Positions 9,859 through 21,053 of a DNA stretch of 64,000 bases are shown here, piece by piece. Under the pieces are notes generated by a model. That model saw only the letters and a program-made list of their open reading frames with translations. It was not told the DNA's origin and searched no databases. Within the stretch, counting starts at the first letter, position 1; each line of letters opens with the position of its first letter. Both the position numbers and the translations under genes were made by a program. The DNA comes from Buttiauxella noackiae ATCC 51607 (lineage in GTDB: Bacteria > Pseudomonadota > Gammaproteobacteria > Enterobacterales > Enterobacteriaceae): contig NZ_LXEO01000008.1 in the NCBI RefSeq assembly GCF_001654865.1, forward strand, positions 186,001 to 250,000, in the 5' to 3' direction.

Positions 9859-11004
9859 TTAGCTTTGCGCCACTTTGCGCGGGATAAAGTCATTGGCTAC
9901 CACTTCGCCCCTTTCATGAACCAGGCGCGGCTGTGGAATTTGTGGAATCGCGACATCAAGATGTGGGAACAGTAACTCCCCAACGCGATAAGCCTCTTCC
10001 AGATGCGGATAACCCGAGAGAATAAAGCTGTCGATTCCGAGCGCTGCGTATTCGTTGATGCGCTCCGCAACGGTGGGACCATCGCCTACCAACGCAGTAC
10101 CCGCCCCGCCACGCACAAGGCCAACTCCTGCCCACAGATTCGGGCTAATTTCCAGGTTATCGCGTTTGCCGCCGTGCAACGCCGCCATGCGGTGCTGGCC
10201 GACGGAATCGGTGCGCGCAAATGCGGCCTGCGCTTTTGCGATGGTTTCATCATCAAGTTGAGAAATCAGGCGATTAGCGGCATCCCACGCTTCTTCGTTG
10301 GTTTCACGCACAATCACATGTAAGCGAATACCGAAACGTACTGTGCGACCATGAGCTGCGGCTTTCGCACGGACTTGCTCAATTTTTTCTTTCACTAAAT
10401 GCGGTGGTTCGCCCCAGGTGAGATAGAGATCCACTTGTTCGGCGGCCAAATCCTGCGCCACATCTGATGACCCACCAAAATAGAGCGGTGGGCGAGGCTG
10501 TTGCACCGGCGGGAACAACAGTTTTGCCCCTTTAACCTGAATGTGTTTGCCTTCGTGATCCACCGTTTCGCCTTCCAGTAAGCGACGCCAGATATGGGTA
10601 AATTCTGCGGAGGCTTCGTAACGTTCCTGATGATTGAGGAACACGCCGTCTGCGGCTAACTCTTCCGGGTCGCTACCGGTAACCAGGTTAAATAAAGCAC
10701 GCCCGTTGGAAAGTCGGTCGAGCGTTGCAGCCTGACGTGCAGCCACGGTTGGGGAGGTCACACTTGGGCGCAGTGCGACCAGAAATTTCAAACGCTGCGT
10801 CACGGGAATCATAGATGCGGCAACCAGCCATGCATCTTCACAAGAGCGGCCCGTTGGGATCAGTACACCGGTAAAGCCAAGTCTGTCCGCAGCCTGTGCA
10901 ATCTGTTGCAGGTAACCGTGATCAACCGGGCGTGCTGCATCGTTACTGCCTAAGTAGTGGCCGTCGCCGTGGGTAGGTAAAAACCAGAATAAATTTAAGC
11001 TCAT
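9859..11004 (-). CDS. ssuD: FMNH2-dependent alkanesulfonate monooxygenase
   Basis: Cleaves alkanesulfonates to the aldehyde and sulfite using reduced FMN supplied by SsuE; sulfite then enters cysteine synthesis. Bacterial luciferase-like TIM barrel of 381 residues, identical in length to E. coli SsuD. The active-site cysteine sits in [14 protein letters not shown] (Cys55 counting Met), and [19 protein letters not shown] lies in the conserved C-terminal part. The ATG overlaps the ssuA stop (ATGA). Cytosolic. Confidence 0.96.
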   Translation of the reverse strand: MSLNLFWFLPTHGDGHYLGSNDAARPVDHGYLQQIAQAADRLGFTGVLIPTGRSCEDAWLVAASMIPVTQRLKFLVALRPSVTSPTVAARQAATLDRLSNGRALFNLVTGSDPEELAADGVFLNHQERYEASAEFTHIWRRLLEGETVDHEGKHIQVKGAKLLFPPVQQPRPPLYFGGSSDVAQDLAAEQVDLYLTWGEPPHLVKEKIEQVRAKAAAHGRTVRFGIRLHVIVRETNEEAWDAANRLISQLDDETIAKAQAAFARTDSVGQHRMAALHGGKRDNLEISPNLWAGVGLVRGGAGTALVGDGPTVAERINEYAALGIDSFILSGYPHLEEAYRVGELLFPHLDVAIPQIPQPRLVHERGEVVANDFIPRKVAQS

Positions 11005-11969
11005 GATTTATTTCCTTCAGTTGGTTGCCAGATGCGGGTGCGAATATCGACTTTCTTAGGCACTAAGTGGTTGTCATAAAACAGATCTGCGGTTTGCTGT
11101 TGTTTTGCCGCAGTCTCGGCGCTGACAGGTGTAATCACCGTTGGTGGACGATGATCGAAATAGGTGGCAATTACGTTTTCCGGCAGGCCCATGGTTTTTG
11201 CCAGCAGCGCAACGCTTGCATCACGCTGGCTACGGGTCAACGCATCGGCATCGCTAAAGGTTTTCAAAACGTGTTGCAGGAAAGCGCCATTTTTCTCGGC
11301 ATATGGACGAGAAGCGAGATAGAAGGAACCGGTTTGATTAAGCTCGGTGCCATCGGTTAAAACGCGCACTCCGCCATTGAGCAATGCTGCGGAGTAGTAC
11401 GGGTCCCAAATCGCCCAGGCATCAACGTTGCCCTGCTGGAACGCCGCCCGGGCATCGGCCGGCGTTAAGTATGCAGGCTGGACATCGGTAAATTTCAGGC
11501 CGGCTTTTTGTAGCGCTCTTAATACCAGATTGTGGGAACTGGAACCTTTTTGGAAAGCGATTTTATGGCCTTTGAGTTCCGCGACTGTTTTTATCGGACT
11601 GTTTTCCGGCACCAGAATCACTTCGGCTTTCGGTTTTGCCGGTTCTGAACCGACATACACAAGATCGGCACCTGCTGCCTGCGCGAAGATTGGCGGAATA
11701 TCACCGGTGCTGCCCAGATCGATACTGCCGATGTTCAGCGCTTCGAGCATTTGTGGGCCAGCCGGGAACTCAATCCACTGGAATTTTGTATTCGGGTACT
11801 CTTTTTCCAGCAGCTGATGGCTTTTCGCCAGCACCATGCTGACCGAGCCTTTTTGATAACCAATGCGTAGCTGCTCAGGCCCGGTTTCAGCCGCGTGAAG
11901 TGTAGCGCTCAGGCTTAATGTTCCTGCGAGTGCAAGCCAGGGAGCGGTTCGTTTCAGAAAGTTAAACAT
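11001..11969 (-). CDS. ssuA: Aliphatic sulfonate ABC transporter, periplasmic binding protein
   Basis: Captures sulfonates in the periplasm and delivers them to SsuBC. 322 residues from the start at 11969 ([21 protein letters not shown]). The signal peptide is probably cleaved after ATLHA at about residue 26. Typical SsuA stretches are [32 protein letters not shown] and [13 protein letters not shown]. The start is fixed by AAGGAGTTGCTC immediately upstream and by homology; the reading frame is open for 55 more codons inside ssuE, which are not used. It overlaps the end of ssuE by 8 bp. Confidence 0.95.
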   Translation of the reverse strand: MFNFLKRTAPWLALAGTLSLSATLHAAETGPEQLRIGYQKGSVSMVLAKSHQLLEKEYPNTKFQWIEFPAGPQMLEALNIGSIDLGSTGDIPPIFAQAAGADLVYVGSEPAKPKAEVILVPENSPIKTVAELKGHKIAFQKGSSSHNLVLRALQKAGLKFTDVQPAYLTPADARAAFQQGNVDAWAIWDPYYSAALLNGGVRVLTDGTELNQTGSFYLASRPYAEKNGAFLQHVLKTFSDADALTRSQRDASVALLAKTMGLPENVIATYFDHRPPTVITPVSAETAAKQQQTADLFYDNHLVPKKVDIRTRIWQPTEGNKS

Positions 11970-12537
11970 GAGCAACTCCTTGCGTCTTAAAAGGGGAGGA
12001 GACAATGAAATCCCGGCGGTGCAAAGCCTGCCAGAAGGTTTCCAACGAGTTATCGAGGCGTTGTTGTAAGTTATTACTGAACACTGGTTTGTGCTGGTAA
12101 TCCGCAATCTGGCTGTCATCGGCAAACACACCATGCAGAATTTCCTGTGCTTTTAGCGCATTAAGGACAGGCTTAAGTGCGTAATCGACTGCCAGCATGT
12201 GCGCCACCGTGCCGCCGGTGGCTAAAGGCAGAACGACTTTTTTATCCAGAGCGCGCTCAGGCAATAGGTCGAGCAGCGTTTTCAGAGCGCCAGAAAATGA
12301 AGCTTTATAAACAGGTGTTGCGATGATCACGCCATCGGCCTGCTCTAATTGTTCTATTAACGCCAGAAGAGCCGGGCTATCGAAACGGGCGTAGAGCAAA
12401 TCTTCAGGCGCGAAATTCTGTAGATGCCAGTGACACACCTCGATATCCAGAGCGCTCAGTTTTTCGCGGGCATATTCCAGCAGTGCACTAGAACGGGATG
12501 GGAAGCGCGGGCTTCCAGCAAGGGTAATCACACGCAT
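11962..12537 (-). CDS. ssuE: NADPH-dependent FMN reductase
   Basis: Supplies FMNH2 to SsuD. 191 residues, flavodoxin-like fold: N-terminal [19 protein letters not shown] forms the phosphate-binding loop, and [24 protein letters not shown] with [21 protein letters not shown] are family signatures. First gene of ssuEADCB, preceded by AAGGAA 5 bp before the ATG and divergent from pyrD. The length equals E. coli SsuE. Confidence 0.96.
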   Translation of the reverse strand: MRVITLAGSPRFPSRSSALLEYAREKLSALDIEVCHWHLQNFAPEDLLYARFDSPALLALIEQLEQADGVIIATPVYKASFSGALKTLLDLLPERALDKKVVLPLATGGTVAHMLAVDYALKPVLNALKAQEILHGVFADDSQIADYQHKPVFSNNLQQRLDNSLETFWQALHRRDFIVSSPFKTQGVAHV

Positions 12538-12674
12538 ATCGTTTCCTTATAACTAATTGTTTGCTTTTAAGTAACATTGATAACAATTGAGTGTGATATT
12601 CGCGCAGAACTGTTATTCCACTAAATGATTTATATGGAAAACATTTGCTAAAAAACGCATAACAACAGAGAGAA

Positions 12675-12690
12675 AGGTAAACGATTGCGC
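12675..12690 (+). promoter_or_regulatory. PurR box upstream of pyrD
   Basis: AGGTAAACGATTGCGC matches the PurR consensus ACGCAAACGTTTGCGT at 12 of 16 positions, including the central AAACG. pyrD is a known PurR target in E. coli. It lies about 50 bp upstream of the -10, in the ssuE-pyrD divergent region. Confidence 0.75.
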
Positions 12691-12741
12691 TGATTCAGCC
12701 TTTTTTGTCGCAGGTCAATTCCATTCACTCACGTTATCAAC

Positions 12742-12780
12742 GATAATACGGCCCCGGTTTGCATACCGGGAATCCAGGAG
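12742..12780 (+). promoter_or_regulatory. pyrD -10 and pyrimidine-sensitive leader hairpin
   Basis: The -10 (GATAAT, 12742-12747) is followed by GGCCCCGG at the start region, a hairpin CCCGGT...ACCGGG (12753-12770), and the ribosome site CCAGGAG (12774-12780). This is the E. coli pyrC/pyrD arrangement. With high CTP, transcripts start at a C and include the whole hairpin, which hides the ribosome site. With low CTP they start at a G further in and escape it. Confidence 0.85.
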
Positions 12781-12785
12781 AGTTC

Positions 12786-13796
12786 ATGTACTACCCCTTC
12801 GTTCGTAAAGCCCTATTCAAGCTCGATCCAGAGCGCGCTCATGAAGTGACATTCCAGCAATTGCGTCGTGTAACAGGTACACCTCTCGAATGGCTGGTGC
12901 GGCAAAACGTGCCGTCGAAACCTGTCACTTGTATGGGATTGACCTTTAAGAACCCATTAGGCCTGGCGGCAGGCTTGGACAAAAATGGTGAGTGCATTGA
13001 TGCGTTGGGTGCAATGGGCTTTGGCTCCATTGAAATTGGCACAGTAACGCCTCGCCCACAGCCTGGAAATGACAAGCCAAGAATCTTTCGTCTGGTAGAG
13101 GCTGAAGGATTAATTAACCGTATGGGTTTCAATAACCACGGTGTTGATAACCTGGTTGAGAATGTCAAAAAATCCCATTTTGATGGGGTACTTGGTATCA
13201 ATATTGGTAAGAATAAAGACACTCCAGTTGAACAAGGGAAAGATGACTATTTGATCTGCATGGATAAAATTTATCCATACGCGGGTTATATAGCGATTAA
13301 TATTTCATCACCAAATACCCCTGGATTACGCACGCTGCAATACGGCGATGCGCTGGATGATCTGTTAACTGCAATCAAAAATAAGCAGCAAGCGCTTCAG
13401 GAATTGCACCATAAATATGTGCCTGTGGCGGTGAAGATCGCGCCGGATCTTTCTGAAGAAGAATTGATCCAGGTGGCTGATAGTTTGGTTCGCCATAATA
13501 TTGATGGGGTAATTGCCACCAATACGACATTGGATCGCAGCCTGGTTCAGGGCATGAAATATTGCGATGAAATGGGTGGCTTAAGTGGCCGTCCGGTTCA
13601 ACTAAAAAGCACAGAAATTATTCGCCGCTTGTCGCAAGAATTAAATGGTCGCTTGCCGATTATTGGGGTAGGCGGTATTGATTCATTGATTGCTGCTCGT
13701 GAGAAAATGGCAGCGGGTGCCTCTTTAGTACAAATATATTCCGGGTTCATATTTAAAGGCCCACCTCTGATTAAAGAAATCGTTTCAGGTCTCTAA
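12786..13796 (+). CDS. pyrD: Dihydroorotate dehydrogenase (quinone), class 2
   Basis: Membrane-associated FMN enzyme that oxidises dihydroorotate to orotate with quinone, the fourth step of pyrimidine synthesis. 336 residues, the E. coli length, from the start at 12786 ([20 protein letters not shown]); its N-terminal helices bind the inner membrane. The catalytic serine is Ser175 in [15 protein letters not shown]-site segments are [11 protein letters not shown] and [10 protein letters not shown]. The start is set by the CCAGGAG 6 bp upstream; an in-frame ATG at 12759 lies inside the regulatory leader and is not used. Confidence 0.97.
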   Translation: MYYPFVRKALFKLDPERAHEVTFQQLRRVTGTPLEWLVRQNVPSKPVTCMGLTFKNPLGLAAGLDKNGECIDALGAMGFGSIEIGTVTPRPQPGNDKPRIFRLVEAEGLINRMGFNNHGVDNLVENVKKSHFDGVLGINIGKNKDTPVEQGKDDYLICMDKIYPYAGYIAINISSPNTPGLRTLQYGDALDDLLTAIKNKQQALQELHHKYVPVAVKIAPDLSEEELIQVADSLVRHNIDGVIATNTTLDRSLVQGMKYCDEMGGLSGRPVQLKSTEIIRRLSQELNGRLPIIGVGGIDSLIAAREKMAAGASLVQIYSGFIFKGPPLIKEIVSGL

Positions 13797-13810
13797 GTAT
13801 TTACTTTCGG

Positions 13811-13846
13811 ACAACCGGGGCTTTATTTTCAGCCCTGGTTGTTTTA
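13811..13846 (+). terminator. Rho-independent terminator of pyrD
   Basis: ACAACCGGGGCT pairs with AGCCCTGGTTGT and is followed by TTTTAT, 14 bp past the pyrD stop. Confidence 0.85.
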
Positions 13847-13961
13847 TATTCCATCAATGTTGCTAATTTGAACATATTAGTCTTTTATTAATGTGTTCAT
13901 TTACGAAGCGGTGATAAGGATATTTCTAATCGCAGGAATATGGGGATAAGGGCAAATAATT

Positions 13962-14504
13962 ATGCGGATTAAACCGGACGATAATTGGCGTTGGTATTAT
14001 GATGAGGAGCATGATCGTATGATGCTCGATTTAGCCAATGGCATGCTTTTCCGTTCGCGTTTCCCTCGTAAAATGCTTACTCCCGATGCCTTTGAAAACA
14101 CAGGATTTTGTGTCGATGATGCAGCTCTATTTTTCTCTTTTGAAGAAAAATGTCGTGACCTGGTATTAAGTAAAGAACAGCGTGCTGAACTGGTGTTAAA
14201 TGCACTCGTAGCAATTCGTTATCTTAAGCCGCAAATGCCAAAAAGCTGGCACTTTCTCTCTCATGGGGAATGCTGGCAGCCAATACCGGGCGATGCTGCC
14301 TGTGTGTGGTTAAGCGACGATATGCAGCAGGTGAATCTGCTGGTGGTAGAAACGGGGGATAACGCTGCGCTCTGTTTATTAGCACAGCCAGGCTTGCAAC
14401 TTGCTGGCCGTACCATGCAGCTCGGTGATGCGATTAAAGTGATGAATGACAGATTAAGGCCGCAACCAATAAGTAACGCCCTTAACCTTGATCAGGCGGT
14501 TTAA
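13962..14504 (+). CDS. zapC: Cell division protein ZapC
   Basis: Cytosolic FtsZ-associated protein that promotes bundling of FtsZ filaments at the division site. 180 residues, nearly identical to E. coli ZapC (YcbW): [21 protein letters not shown] at the start, and [13 protein letters not shown] and [11 protein letters not shown] in the middle. Its stop codon overlaps that of the convergent ycbX by 4 bp (TTAA), so no terminator separates them. Confidence 0.95.
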   Translation: MRIKPDDNWRWYYDEEHDRMMLDLANGMLFRSRFPRKMLTPDAFENTGFCVDDAALFFSFEEKCRDLVLSKEQRAELVLNALVAIRYLKPQMPKSWHFLSHGECWQPIPGDAACVWLSDDMQQVNLLVVETGDNAALCLLAQPGLQLAGRTMQLGDAIKVMNDRLRPQPISNALNLDQAV

Positions 14505-15613
14505 TTACCCGCTAACTCTACATCTCCTGCAGGAATACAACTACAGCAAAGGATTGTGCCATCATCATTGATAGCATTTTTCTTCAACGCTTTGACTTCC
14601 CCACTGACTAACTTTATCCGGCAACTGCCACAAATTCCGGCTCGACAAGAATAGGGCACGCGAATTCCTTGTTGTTCGAGTTGCTCCAGCAAAATTTGTT
14701 GGTTGTTACCGCGAAATCGTTGGCCCTGCCAGCCGATTGCCACCATGCTTTCTTGCTGTTCAAAAGGTTCAAGAGTTTCTTCGGTCACCCCAGCGCCATA
14801 AACCTTCGCAGGTTTAGTTGCCAGTACTTCGAGCTCATCACCTACACGAATCACTCCGCTATTGCGGGCAATCAGATTTTGGCCGAAATCGACATCACCA
14901 TTATCCAGTGCGGTGCGGAACTTTTGTAATGTCGCCAGCGGCTCACCACTCGGATGTTTACGGCCCCGCTCCGGGCTGACGGTGGTAAAAATGCAACGGC
15001 TGCATGGTTTTGCCACATCAAAAGTAACGCCACCAATACGCACCACTTGCCAGCTATCTTCTGCCCATGCATGCGCGCCAGTGACCACGATATTAGGGCG
15101 GAATTGCGTCATTTTGACACTTGCAGGGCAGCGGTTTTGCAAATCGCGCAGTGAGGCTTCATTAGCCAGCAAGAATGGGAAACCGTCAGCAAAAGAGAGC
15201 GGCACCTCTTCATGGCGTTTAACACGGCGCGTTAAACTTTCACCTAACCAGCGCAGTTGTACCGGGCGTGAGAAGAAACCACTCAGCCATTGATTAATTT
15301 CATCTGGCGCAATTTGCGCGGTGAAATGGTTTCCCCAGACTTCTGTGGGTGCAGCCTCCGGCTGGAAATCGCTAAAGCGTATTGTGGCGGAACTGCCGTC
15401 CGGTGCGCTCAAAAATAGACCGTCGTGAATAATGGCCGGAGTAAATAGCACCATCTGCGGGAACTGACGTGCGGTAATAAAAGTGCCGTCAGGTTCTGTC
15501 ACCATAAAGATGCGGTCAAAAGCTAAACCGCTGGTTGTTGCCTGTGCATGGGAGAGCGCAAGGCCACGCATCGATTTCACCGGGTGAATATAAAGCTGGG
15601 ATAGGGTGATCAT
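14501..15613 (-). CDS. ycbX: MOSC-domain / 2Fe-2S protein YcbX (N-hydroxylated base analogue detoxification)
   Basis: Three-domain protein of 370 residues. A beta-barrel MOSC N-terminal domain (about 1-120) and a MOSC domain (about 130-275) carry the Moco-ligand cysteine in [15 protein letters not shown]-terminal plant-type ferredoxin domain has ligands in [15 protein letters not shown] and CCSCIP. In E. coli YcbX detoxifies 6-N-hydroxylaminopurine as a molybdenum-cofactor enzyme. The ATG at 15613 matches homologues; a GTG at 15622 lies too close to AAGGAG. Spacing from AAGGAG to the ATG is somewhat long. Confidence 0.92.
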   Translation of the reverse strand: MITLSQLYIHPVKSMRGLALSHAQATTSGLAFDRIFMVTEPDGTFITARQFPQMVLFTPAIIHDGLFLSAPDGSSATIRFSDFQPEAAPTEVWGNHFTAQIAPDEINQWLSGFFSRPVQLRWLGESLTRRVKRHEEVPLSFADGFPFLLANEASLRDLQNRCPASVKMTQFRPNIVVTGAHAWAEDSWQVVRIGGVTFDVAKPCSRCIFTTVSPERGRKHPSGEPLATLQKFRTALDNGDVDFGQNLIARNSGVIRVGDELEVLATKPAKVYGAGVTEETLEPFEQQESMVAIGWQGQRFRGNNQQILLEQLEQQGIRVPYSCRAGICGSCRIKLVSGEVKALKKNAINDDGTILCCSCIPAGDVELAGN

Positions 15614-15737
15614 GATACGCACGCGCTCCTTGCATAAATGAAGAAAAAGAGAATATAAGAGGCCAACTTTATGACATGCGTGGCGGATTGGCTATAATGC
15701 GCCACAATTTTCTTTTTATACCTGATTAAGTGACGAT

Positions 15738-17855
15738 ATGAATTCTCTGTTTGCCAGTACGGCGCGTGGGCTTGAAGAGCTATTAAAAACTGAACTGGAG
15801 GGCCTTGGTGCGCAAGCATGCCAGGTGGTTCAGGGCGGCGTACATTACCAGGGGGACTCACGTCTGCTCTATCAAAGCTTGATGTGGAGCCGCCTTGCGT
15901 CCCGCATTTTGCTGCCATTGAATGAATGCAGTGTTTATAGCGACCTGGATTTGTATCTGGGCGTACAGACTATCGACTGGCCTGCGCTGTTTGGCCCGGA
16001 TGCGACCTTTGCGGTGCATTTCAGTGGTCTGAATGACGTTATCCGTAATAGCCAATACGGCGCGCTAAAAGTGAAGGATGCGATTGTTGACTCCTTCACC
16101 CGTAAAAATCTACCGCGCCCGAACGTTGAACGTGAACAGCCTGATTTGCGCATTAACGTCTGGCTGAATAAAGACACTGCCAGTATTGCGCTGGATTTGA
16201 GTGGCGAAGGCCTGCATCAGCGCGGCTACCGCGACAGCACCGGTGCGGCTCCTATTAAGGAAACGTTGGCATCCGCTATTGTTATGCGCTCAGGCTGGCA
16301 GCCGGGTACACCGCTGCTCGATCCAATGTGTGGTTCCGGTACGTTGCTGATTGAAGCTGCGATGATCGCCACCGATCGTGCGCCGGGCTTGCATCGTAAG
16401 CATTGGGGATTCCTCGGCTGGGCAAATCACGATGTTGATTTGTGGAAAGAGATCACCACTGAAGCACAGGTTCGCGCTCGCAAAGGTCTTGGCGAATACA
16501 CTTCGCGCTTCTATGGTTCGGATAACGATTCACGCGTTATCGAACGCGCCCGTGCCAACACCCGTCGTGCGGGTCTGGGCGATATCATAAGCTATGAAGT
16601 CAAAGACGTGGCTAAATTGACCAATCCGCTGCCAGAAGGCCCGGTTGGTACAGTTGTCAGTAACCCGCCATACGGCGAGCGTCTGGACAGTGAGCCTGCG
16701 CTGATTGCGTTGCACAGTCTGCTTGGCCGCAATATGAAAAACCATTTTGGCGGCTGGAATTTATCGCTGTTTAGCGCCTCTCCGGATTTGCTAAGCTGCC
16801 TGCAACTACGTGCCGAACGTCAGTTTAAAGCGAAAAATGGCCCGCTGGATTGCGTACAGAAAAACTATCAGTTATCTGCGACCAGCAGCGGTGTGGTATC
16901 AGGCCAGATTGCTGACGATTACGCGAACCGACTGCGCAAAAATATTAAAAAACTCGATAAATGGGCGCGCCAGGAAGGCATCGAATGCTACCGAATTTAC
17001 GATGCTGATTTGCCAGACTATAACGTAGCTGTTGACCGCTACGGCGAGTGGGTTGTGGTTCAGGAATATGCGCCGCCGAAAACGATTGATGCCAACAAAG
17101 CGCGTCAGCGTCTGTTTGATGTGATTGCTGCAACAATGTCTGTACTGGAATTACCATCCAACCGTCTGATTCTGAAAACCCGTGAGCGTCAGAAAGGGAA
17201 AAGCCAGTATCAGAAAATGGATGAGAAGGGCGACTTTATGGAAGTGAGCGAATATAACGCTCGTCTGTGGGTTAACCTGACTGACTACCTTGATACCGGT
17301 TTGTTCCTCGACCACCGTATTGCACGCCAAATGCTGGGCAAAATGAGCAAAGGGAAAGATTTCCTTAACCTGTTTGCTTATACCGGCAGCGCGACAGTTC
17401 ACGCAGGGTTAGGTGGCGCTAAAACGACGACTACCGTCGATATGTCTCGTACTTACCTGGAGTGGGCTGAGCGTAACTTGCGTCTTAACGGCTTGAGTGG
17501 CCGTGCACACCGCCTGATTCAGGCTGATTGTCTGGGCTGGTTGCGTGAAACTGATGAACAGTTTGATCTGATTTTTATCGATCCACCGACGTTCTCAAAC
17601 TCAAAACGTATGGAAGAATCTTTTGATGTCCAGCGTGACCACATCGTGCTGATGAAAGACCTTAAGCGTCTGTTGCGCCAGGGCGGCACCATTATGTTCT
17701 CCAACAATAAACGCGGCTTCAAAATGGATTTTGACGGGCTGGCTAATCTGGGCTTGAGCGCTCAGGAAATCACGCAGAAAACGTTGTCACAAGATTTTGC
17801 CCGTAATCGCCAAATTCATAACTGCTGGCTCGTTACTCACGTAGCCAAGGATTAA
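15738..17855 (+). CDS. rlmL: Bifunctional 23S rRNA methyltransferase RlmKL (m2G2445 / m7G2069)
   Basis: Fused enzyme that methylates two guanosines of 23S rRNA. 705 residues. The order is an N-terminal THUMP domain (about 45-155), a first Rossmann methyltransferase with [14 protein letters not shown] and catalytic NPPY (309-312), then a second methyltransferase with [15 protein letters not shown] and DPPTF (615-619). It begins [16 protein letters not shown] as in E. coli (702 residues). It is divergent from ycbX and followed closely by uup, 5 bp away, so the two are likely co-transcribed. Confidence 0.96.
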   Translation: MNSLFASTARGLEELLKTELEGLGAQACQVVQGGVHYQGDSRLLYQSLMWSRLASRILLPLNECSVYSDLDLYLGVQTIDWPALFGPDATFAVHFSGLNDVIRNSQYGALKVKDAIVDSFTRKNLPRPNVEREQPDLRINVWLNKDTASIALDLSGEGLHQRGYRDSTGAAPIKETLASAIVMRSGWQPGTPLLDPMCGSGTLLIEAAMIATDRAPGLHRKHWGFLGWANHDVDLWKEITTEAQVRARKGLGEYTSRFYGSDNDSRVIERARANTRRAGLGDIISYEVKDVAKLTNPLPEGPVGTVVSNPPYGERLDSEPALIALHSLLGRNMKNHFGGWNLSLFSASPDLLSCLQLRAERQFKAKNGPLDCVQKNYQLSATSSGVVSGQIADDYANRLRKNIKKLDKWARQEGIECYRIYDADLPDYNVAVDRYGEWVVVQEYAPPKTIDANKARQRLFDVIAATMSVLELPSNRLILKTRERQKGKSQYQKMDEKGDFMEVSEYNARLWVNLTDYLDTGLFLDHRIARQMLGKMSKGKDFLNLFAYTGSATVHAGLGGAKTTTTVDMSRTYLEWAERNLRLNGLSGRAHRLIQADCLGWLRETDEQFDLIFIDPPTFSNSKRMEESFDVQRDHIVLMKDLKRLLRQGGTIMFSNNKRGFKMDFDGLANLGLSAQEITQKTLSQDFARNRQIHNCWLVTHVAKD

Positions 17856-17860
17856 TTGTC

Positions 17861-19768
17861 ATGTCATTAATTAGTATGCACGGTGCCTGGTTGTCGTTTA
17901 GCGACGCACCGTTGTTAGATAACACCGAACTCCATATCGAAGAAAACGAACGCGTCTGTCTGGTTGGCCGTAACGGTGCAGGTAAATCCACCCTGATGAA
18001 AATCCTCAACCGTGAAGTGCCGCTGGATGATGGGCGCATGGTTTACGAGCAGGATTTGATTGTCGCGCGTTTGCAACAAGATCCACCGCGTAATGTTGCG
18101 GGAACAGTTTACGACTTCGTTGCTGAAGGCGTGGAAGAGCAGGCCGAGTACCTCAAGGCGTATCACGATATTTCCCATAAAGTGATGACTGACCCGAGCG
18201 ATAAAAACCTGAATGAAATGGCGCGTATCCAGGAGATTTTGGATCACCAGAACCTCTGGCAACTGGATAGCCGCATCAATGAGGTGCTCGAACAATTAGG
18301 CCTGGAAGCGGATACTGAACTTTCAGCACTTTCTGGCGGCTGGTTGCGTAAAGCGGCACTGGGCCGTGCTCTGGTGAGCTCTCCGCGCGTTCTGTTGCTT
18401 GATGAACCAACCAACCACCTGGATATCGAAGCTATCGACTGGCTGGAAGGTTTCCTGAAAGAGTTCCAGGGCAGCATTATCTTTATCTCGCACGACCGTT
18501 CATTTATTCGCAATATGGCGACGCGTATCGTCGATCTTGATCGCGGCAAACTGGTCTCTTACCCTGGCGATTACGATCAGTATCTGCTGGCAAAAGAAGA
18601 AGCTCTGCGTGTTGAAGATCTGCAAAATGCCGAATTTGATCGCAAACTTGCTCAAGAAGAAGTGTGGATCCGTCAGGGTATTAAAGCACGCCGTACGCGT
18701 AATGAAGGCCGTGTGCGTGCCTTGAAAGCAATGCGTAACGAACGTAGTGCTCGTCGTGAAGTGTTGGGTAGCGCCAAAATGCAAGTTGGCGAAGCGGCGC
18801 GTTCCGGCAAGATCGTCTTTGAAATGGAAAACGTGTTTTACCGAATCGCTAACAAAAACCTGGTGTCGGACTTCTCAGCGCAGGTGCAGCGCAGCGACAA
18901 AATCGCGCTGGTGGGGCCAAACGGCTGTGGCAAAACCACATTGTTGAAACTGATGTTAGATCAGTTGAAAGCAGATAGCGGGCGCGTGCATTGCGGTACC
19001 AAGCTTGAAGTGGCGTACTTTGACCAGCACCGCGCGGAGCTCGATCCTGATCGCACGGTAATGGACAACCTGGCGGAAGGTAAACAAGAGGTGATGGTAA
19101 ACGGCAAGCCGCGCCATGTGCTGGGTTACTTGCAGGACTTCTTGTTCCATCCTAAACGTGCCATGACCCCTGTTCGTGCGTTGTCTGGTGGTGAGCGTAA
19201 CCGTCTTTTACTGGCGAAGTTATTCCTAAAACCAAGCAACTTGATGATTCTCGATGAACCGACGAATGACCTGGATGTCGAAACGCTCGAATTACTTGAA
19301 GAGTTGATTGATGGTTACCAGGGCACGGTTATGTTGGTGAGCCACGATCGTCAATTTGTCGACAATACTGTTACCGAATGCTGGATTTTTGAAGGCGAAG
19401 GTAAGATTGGTCGTTACGTCGGTGGTTATCATGACGCAAAAGGCCAACAGGCATCTGCGCAAACTTTGCGCCACTCTGTGGCAGATAAGGCGCAAAACAA
19501 CCAGCCTGCTAAGGCTGAAGTTGTTAAACGGGCAAGTAGCAAGCTAAGCTATAACTTGCAACGTGAATTAGAGCAATTACCACAACGTCTTGAACAACTT
19601 GAGGCGGAACTGGAAGCTATCCAGGCGAAGGTGGGAGATGCTGAGTTCTTTAACCAGCCACACGACGTCACACAAAAAACATTGAGCGACCTGACCGCAG
19701 CCGAAAAAGCACTGGAAGAGGCTTTTGAACGTTGGGAATATCTTGAAGCTCTGAAAAACGGCGCGTAA
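17861..19768 (+). CDS. uup: ABC-F family ATPase Uup
   Basis: Soluble ABC-F ATPase with two nucleotide-binding domains and no membrane part. Walker A motifs are GRNGAGKST (36-44) and GPNGCGKTT (352-360); signatures are LSGGW and LSGGE; Walker B motifs are LLLDEP and MILDEP. The C-terminal about 80 residues form the basic coiled coil that in E. coli binds nucleic acid. Uup affects excision of transposons and acts on ribosomes or branched DNA; the exact role is unsettled. 635 residues, the family length. It starts 5 bp after rlmL. Confidence 0.95.
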   Translation: MSLISMHGAWLSFSDAPLLDNTELHIEENERVCLVGRNGAGKSTLMKILNREVPLDDGRMVYEQDLIVARLQQDPPRNVAGTVYDFVAEGVEEQAEYLKAYHDISHKVMTDPSDKNLNEMARIQEILDHQNLWQLDSRINEVLEQLGLEADTELSALSGGWLRKAALGRALVSSPRVLLLDEPTNHLDIEAIDWLEGFLKEFQGSIIFISHDRSFIRNMATRIVDLDRGKLVSYPGDYDQYLLAKEEALRVEDLQNAEFDRKLAQEEVWIRQGIKARRTRNEGRVRALKAMRNERSARREVLGSAKMQVGEAARSGKIVFEMENVFYRIANKNLVSDFSAQVQRSDKIALVGPNGCGKTTLLKLMLDQLKADSGRVHCGTKLEVAYFDQHRAELDPDRTVMDNLAEGKQEVMVNGKPRHVLGYLQDFLFHPKRAMTPVRALSGGERNRLLLAKLFLKPSNLMILDEPTNDLDVETLELLEELIDGYQGTVMLVSHDRQFVDNTVTECWIFEGEGKIGRYVGGYHDAKGQQASAQTLRHSVADKAQNNQPAKAEVVKRASSKLSYNLQRELEQLPQRLEQLEAELEAIQAKVGDAEFFNQPHDVTQKTLSDLTAAEKALEEAFERWEYLEALKNGA

Positions 19769-19784
19769 CACAAGGAGACACGAT

Positions 19785-21053
19785 ATGTGTGCCACGCATC
19801 ACCATCGTTCACACATATTATGCTCGCAATGTGACTTACTGGTTGCGCTACCGGTATTGGAGGACGGCCATAAGGCCGTCTGTCCACGTTGCGGTACAAC
19901 ACTTCTCACTCAGTGGTCCTCGCCACGTCAACGTCCTACAGCTTATGCGCTGGCCGCTCTGTTTATGTTGCTGCTTGCCAACCTATTTCCCTTTATCAAC
20001 ATGAAAGTAGCAGGACTCAGCAGTGAAGTTTCGCTGCTTGAAATACCAGGCGTCATGTTCAACGAAGACTACGCAAGCCTTGGCACCTTCTTTATGGTCT
20101 TTGTGCAGGCGGTACCTACGTTCTGTTTAATCACGATTTTGTTATTGGTTAACCAGGTGGCATTACCACTGACGTTTAAAAAGCGCCTGGCACGTATCCT
20201 GTTCCAGCTAAAGTCATGGGGCATGGCGGAAATTTTTCTTGCGGGCGTTCTGGTGAGCTTCGTCAAATTAATGGCTTACGGCGATATTGGCGTCGGGAGC
20301 AGTTTTATTCCGTGGTGCTTATTCTGTGTGTTGCAACTCAGGGCTTTTCAGTGCGTAGATCGCCGCTGGCTGTGGGATGATATTGCGCCTGAGCCGGAGA
20401 TTTCGGTACCGCTTAAAGTCGGTGTATCGGGGCTTCGTCAGGGGTTGCGTTCTTGTTCATGCTGCACAGCAATCGTGCCAGAGGATCAGGAAGTTTGTCC
20501 GCGCTGCGAAACCAAAGGGTACGTTCGTCGCCGTCATAGCTTGCAATGGACACTCGCTCTGCTGCTGACTTCAATTATGCTTTACCTACCCGCAAATATA
20601 TTGCCCATCATGATAACCGAAGTACTGGGCAGTAAAATCCCGTCGACGATTATTGCCGGGGTTATCTTGTTGTGGAGCGAAGGCTCTTACCCGGTTGCTG
20701 GGGTTATTTTCATCGCCAGTATTTTGGTTCCGACCCTTAAAATGTTGGCGATTGCCTGGTTGTGCTGGGATGCTAAAGGCCACGGGCAACGTGACAGTGA
20801 AAGAATGCATTTGATCTATGAGGTGGTCGAATTTGTCGGACGCTGGTCAATGATCGATGTGTTCGTTATAGCGGTATTGTCGGCCCTGGTGCGTATGGGA
20901 GGATTGATGAGTATCTACCCCGCGATTGGTGCCGTGATGTTTGCATTAGTAGTGATTTTGACAATGTTTGCAGCGATGACCTTTGACCCTCGCTTGTCCT
21001 GGGATCGCGCACCGGATTCAACTCATGAGGAGTCGTCTGAGCATGGAAAATAA
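19785..21053 (+). CDS. pqiA: Intermembrane transport protein PqiA
   Basis: Inner-membrane protein of the PqiABC system, thought to feed or collect lipids for the PqiB tunnel. 422 residues with two repeats, each a cytoplasmic zinc ribbon (CSQC...CPRC at about 14-37; CSCC...CPRC at about 223-245) followed by about four membrane helices. AAGGAG lies upstream of the ATG at 19785, 17 bp after uup. In E. coli pqiA/B respond to paraquat through SoxRS; no soxbox was resolved here. It overlaps pqiB by 11 bp. Confidence 0.94.
   Translation: MCATHHHRSHILCSQCDLLVALPVLEDGHKAVCPRCGTTLLTQWSSPRQRPTAYALAALFMLLLANLFPFINMKVAGLSSEVSLLEIPGVMFNEDYASLGTFFMVFVQAVPTFCLITILLLVNQVALPLTFKKRLARILFQLKSWGMAEIFLAGVLVSFVKLMAYGDIGVGSSFIPWCLFCVLQLRAFQCVDRRWLWDDIAPEPEISVPLKVGVSGLRQGLRSCSCCTAIVPEDQEVCPRCETKGYVRRRHSLQWTLALLLTSIMLYLPANILPIMITEVLGSKIPSTIIAGVILLWSEGSYPVAGVIFIASILVPTLKMLAIAWLCWDAKGHGQRDSERMHLIYEVVEFVGRWSMIDVFVIAVLSALVRMGGLMSIYPAIGAVMFALVVILTMFAAMTFDPRLSWDRAPDSTHEESSEHGK

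Noticed and set aside
12759-12785. Upstream in-frame ATG extending pyrD by nine codons
   Set aside because: It lies inside the regulatory hairpin and upstream of the CCAGGAG ribosome site; homologues start at 12786.
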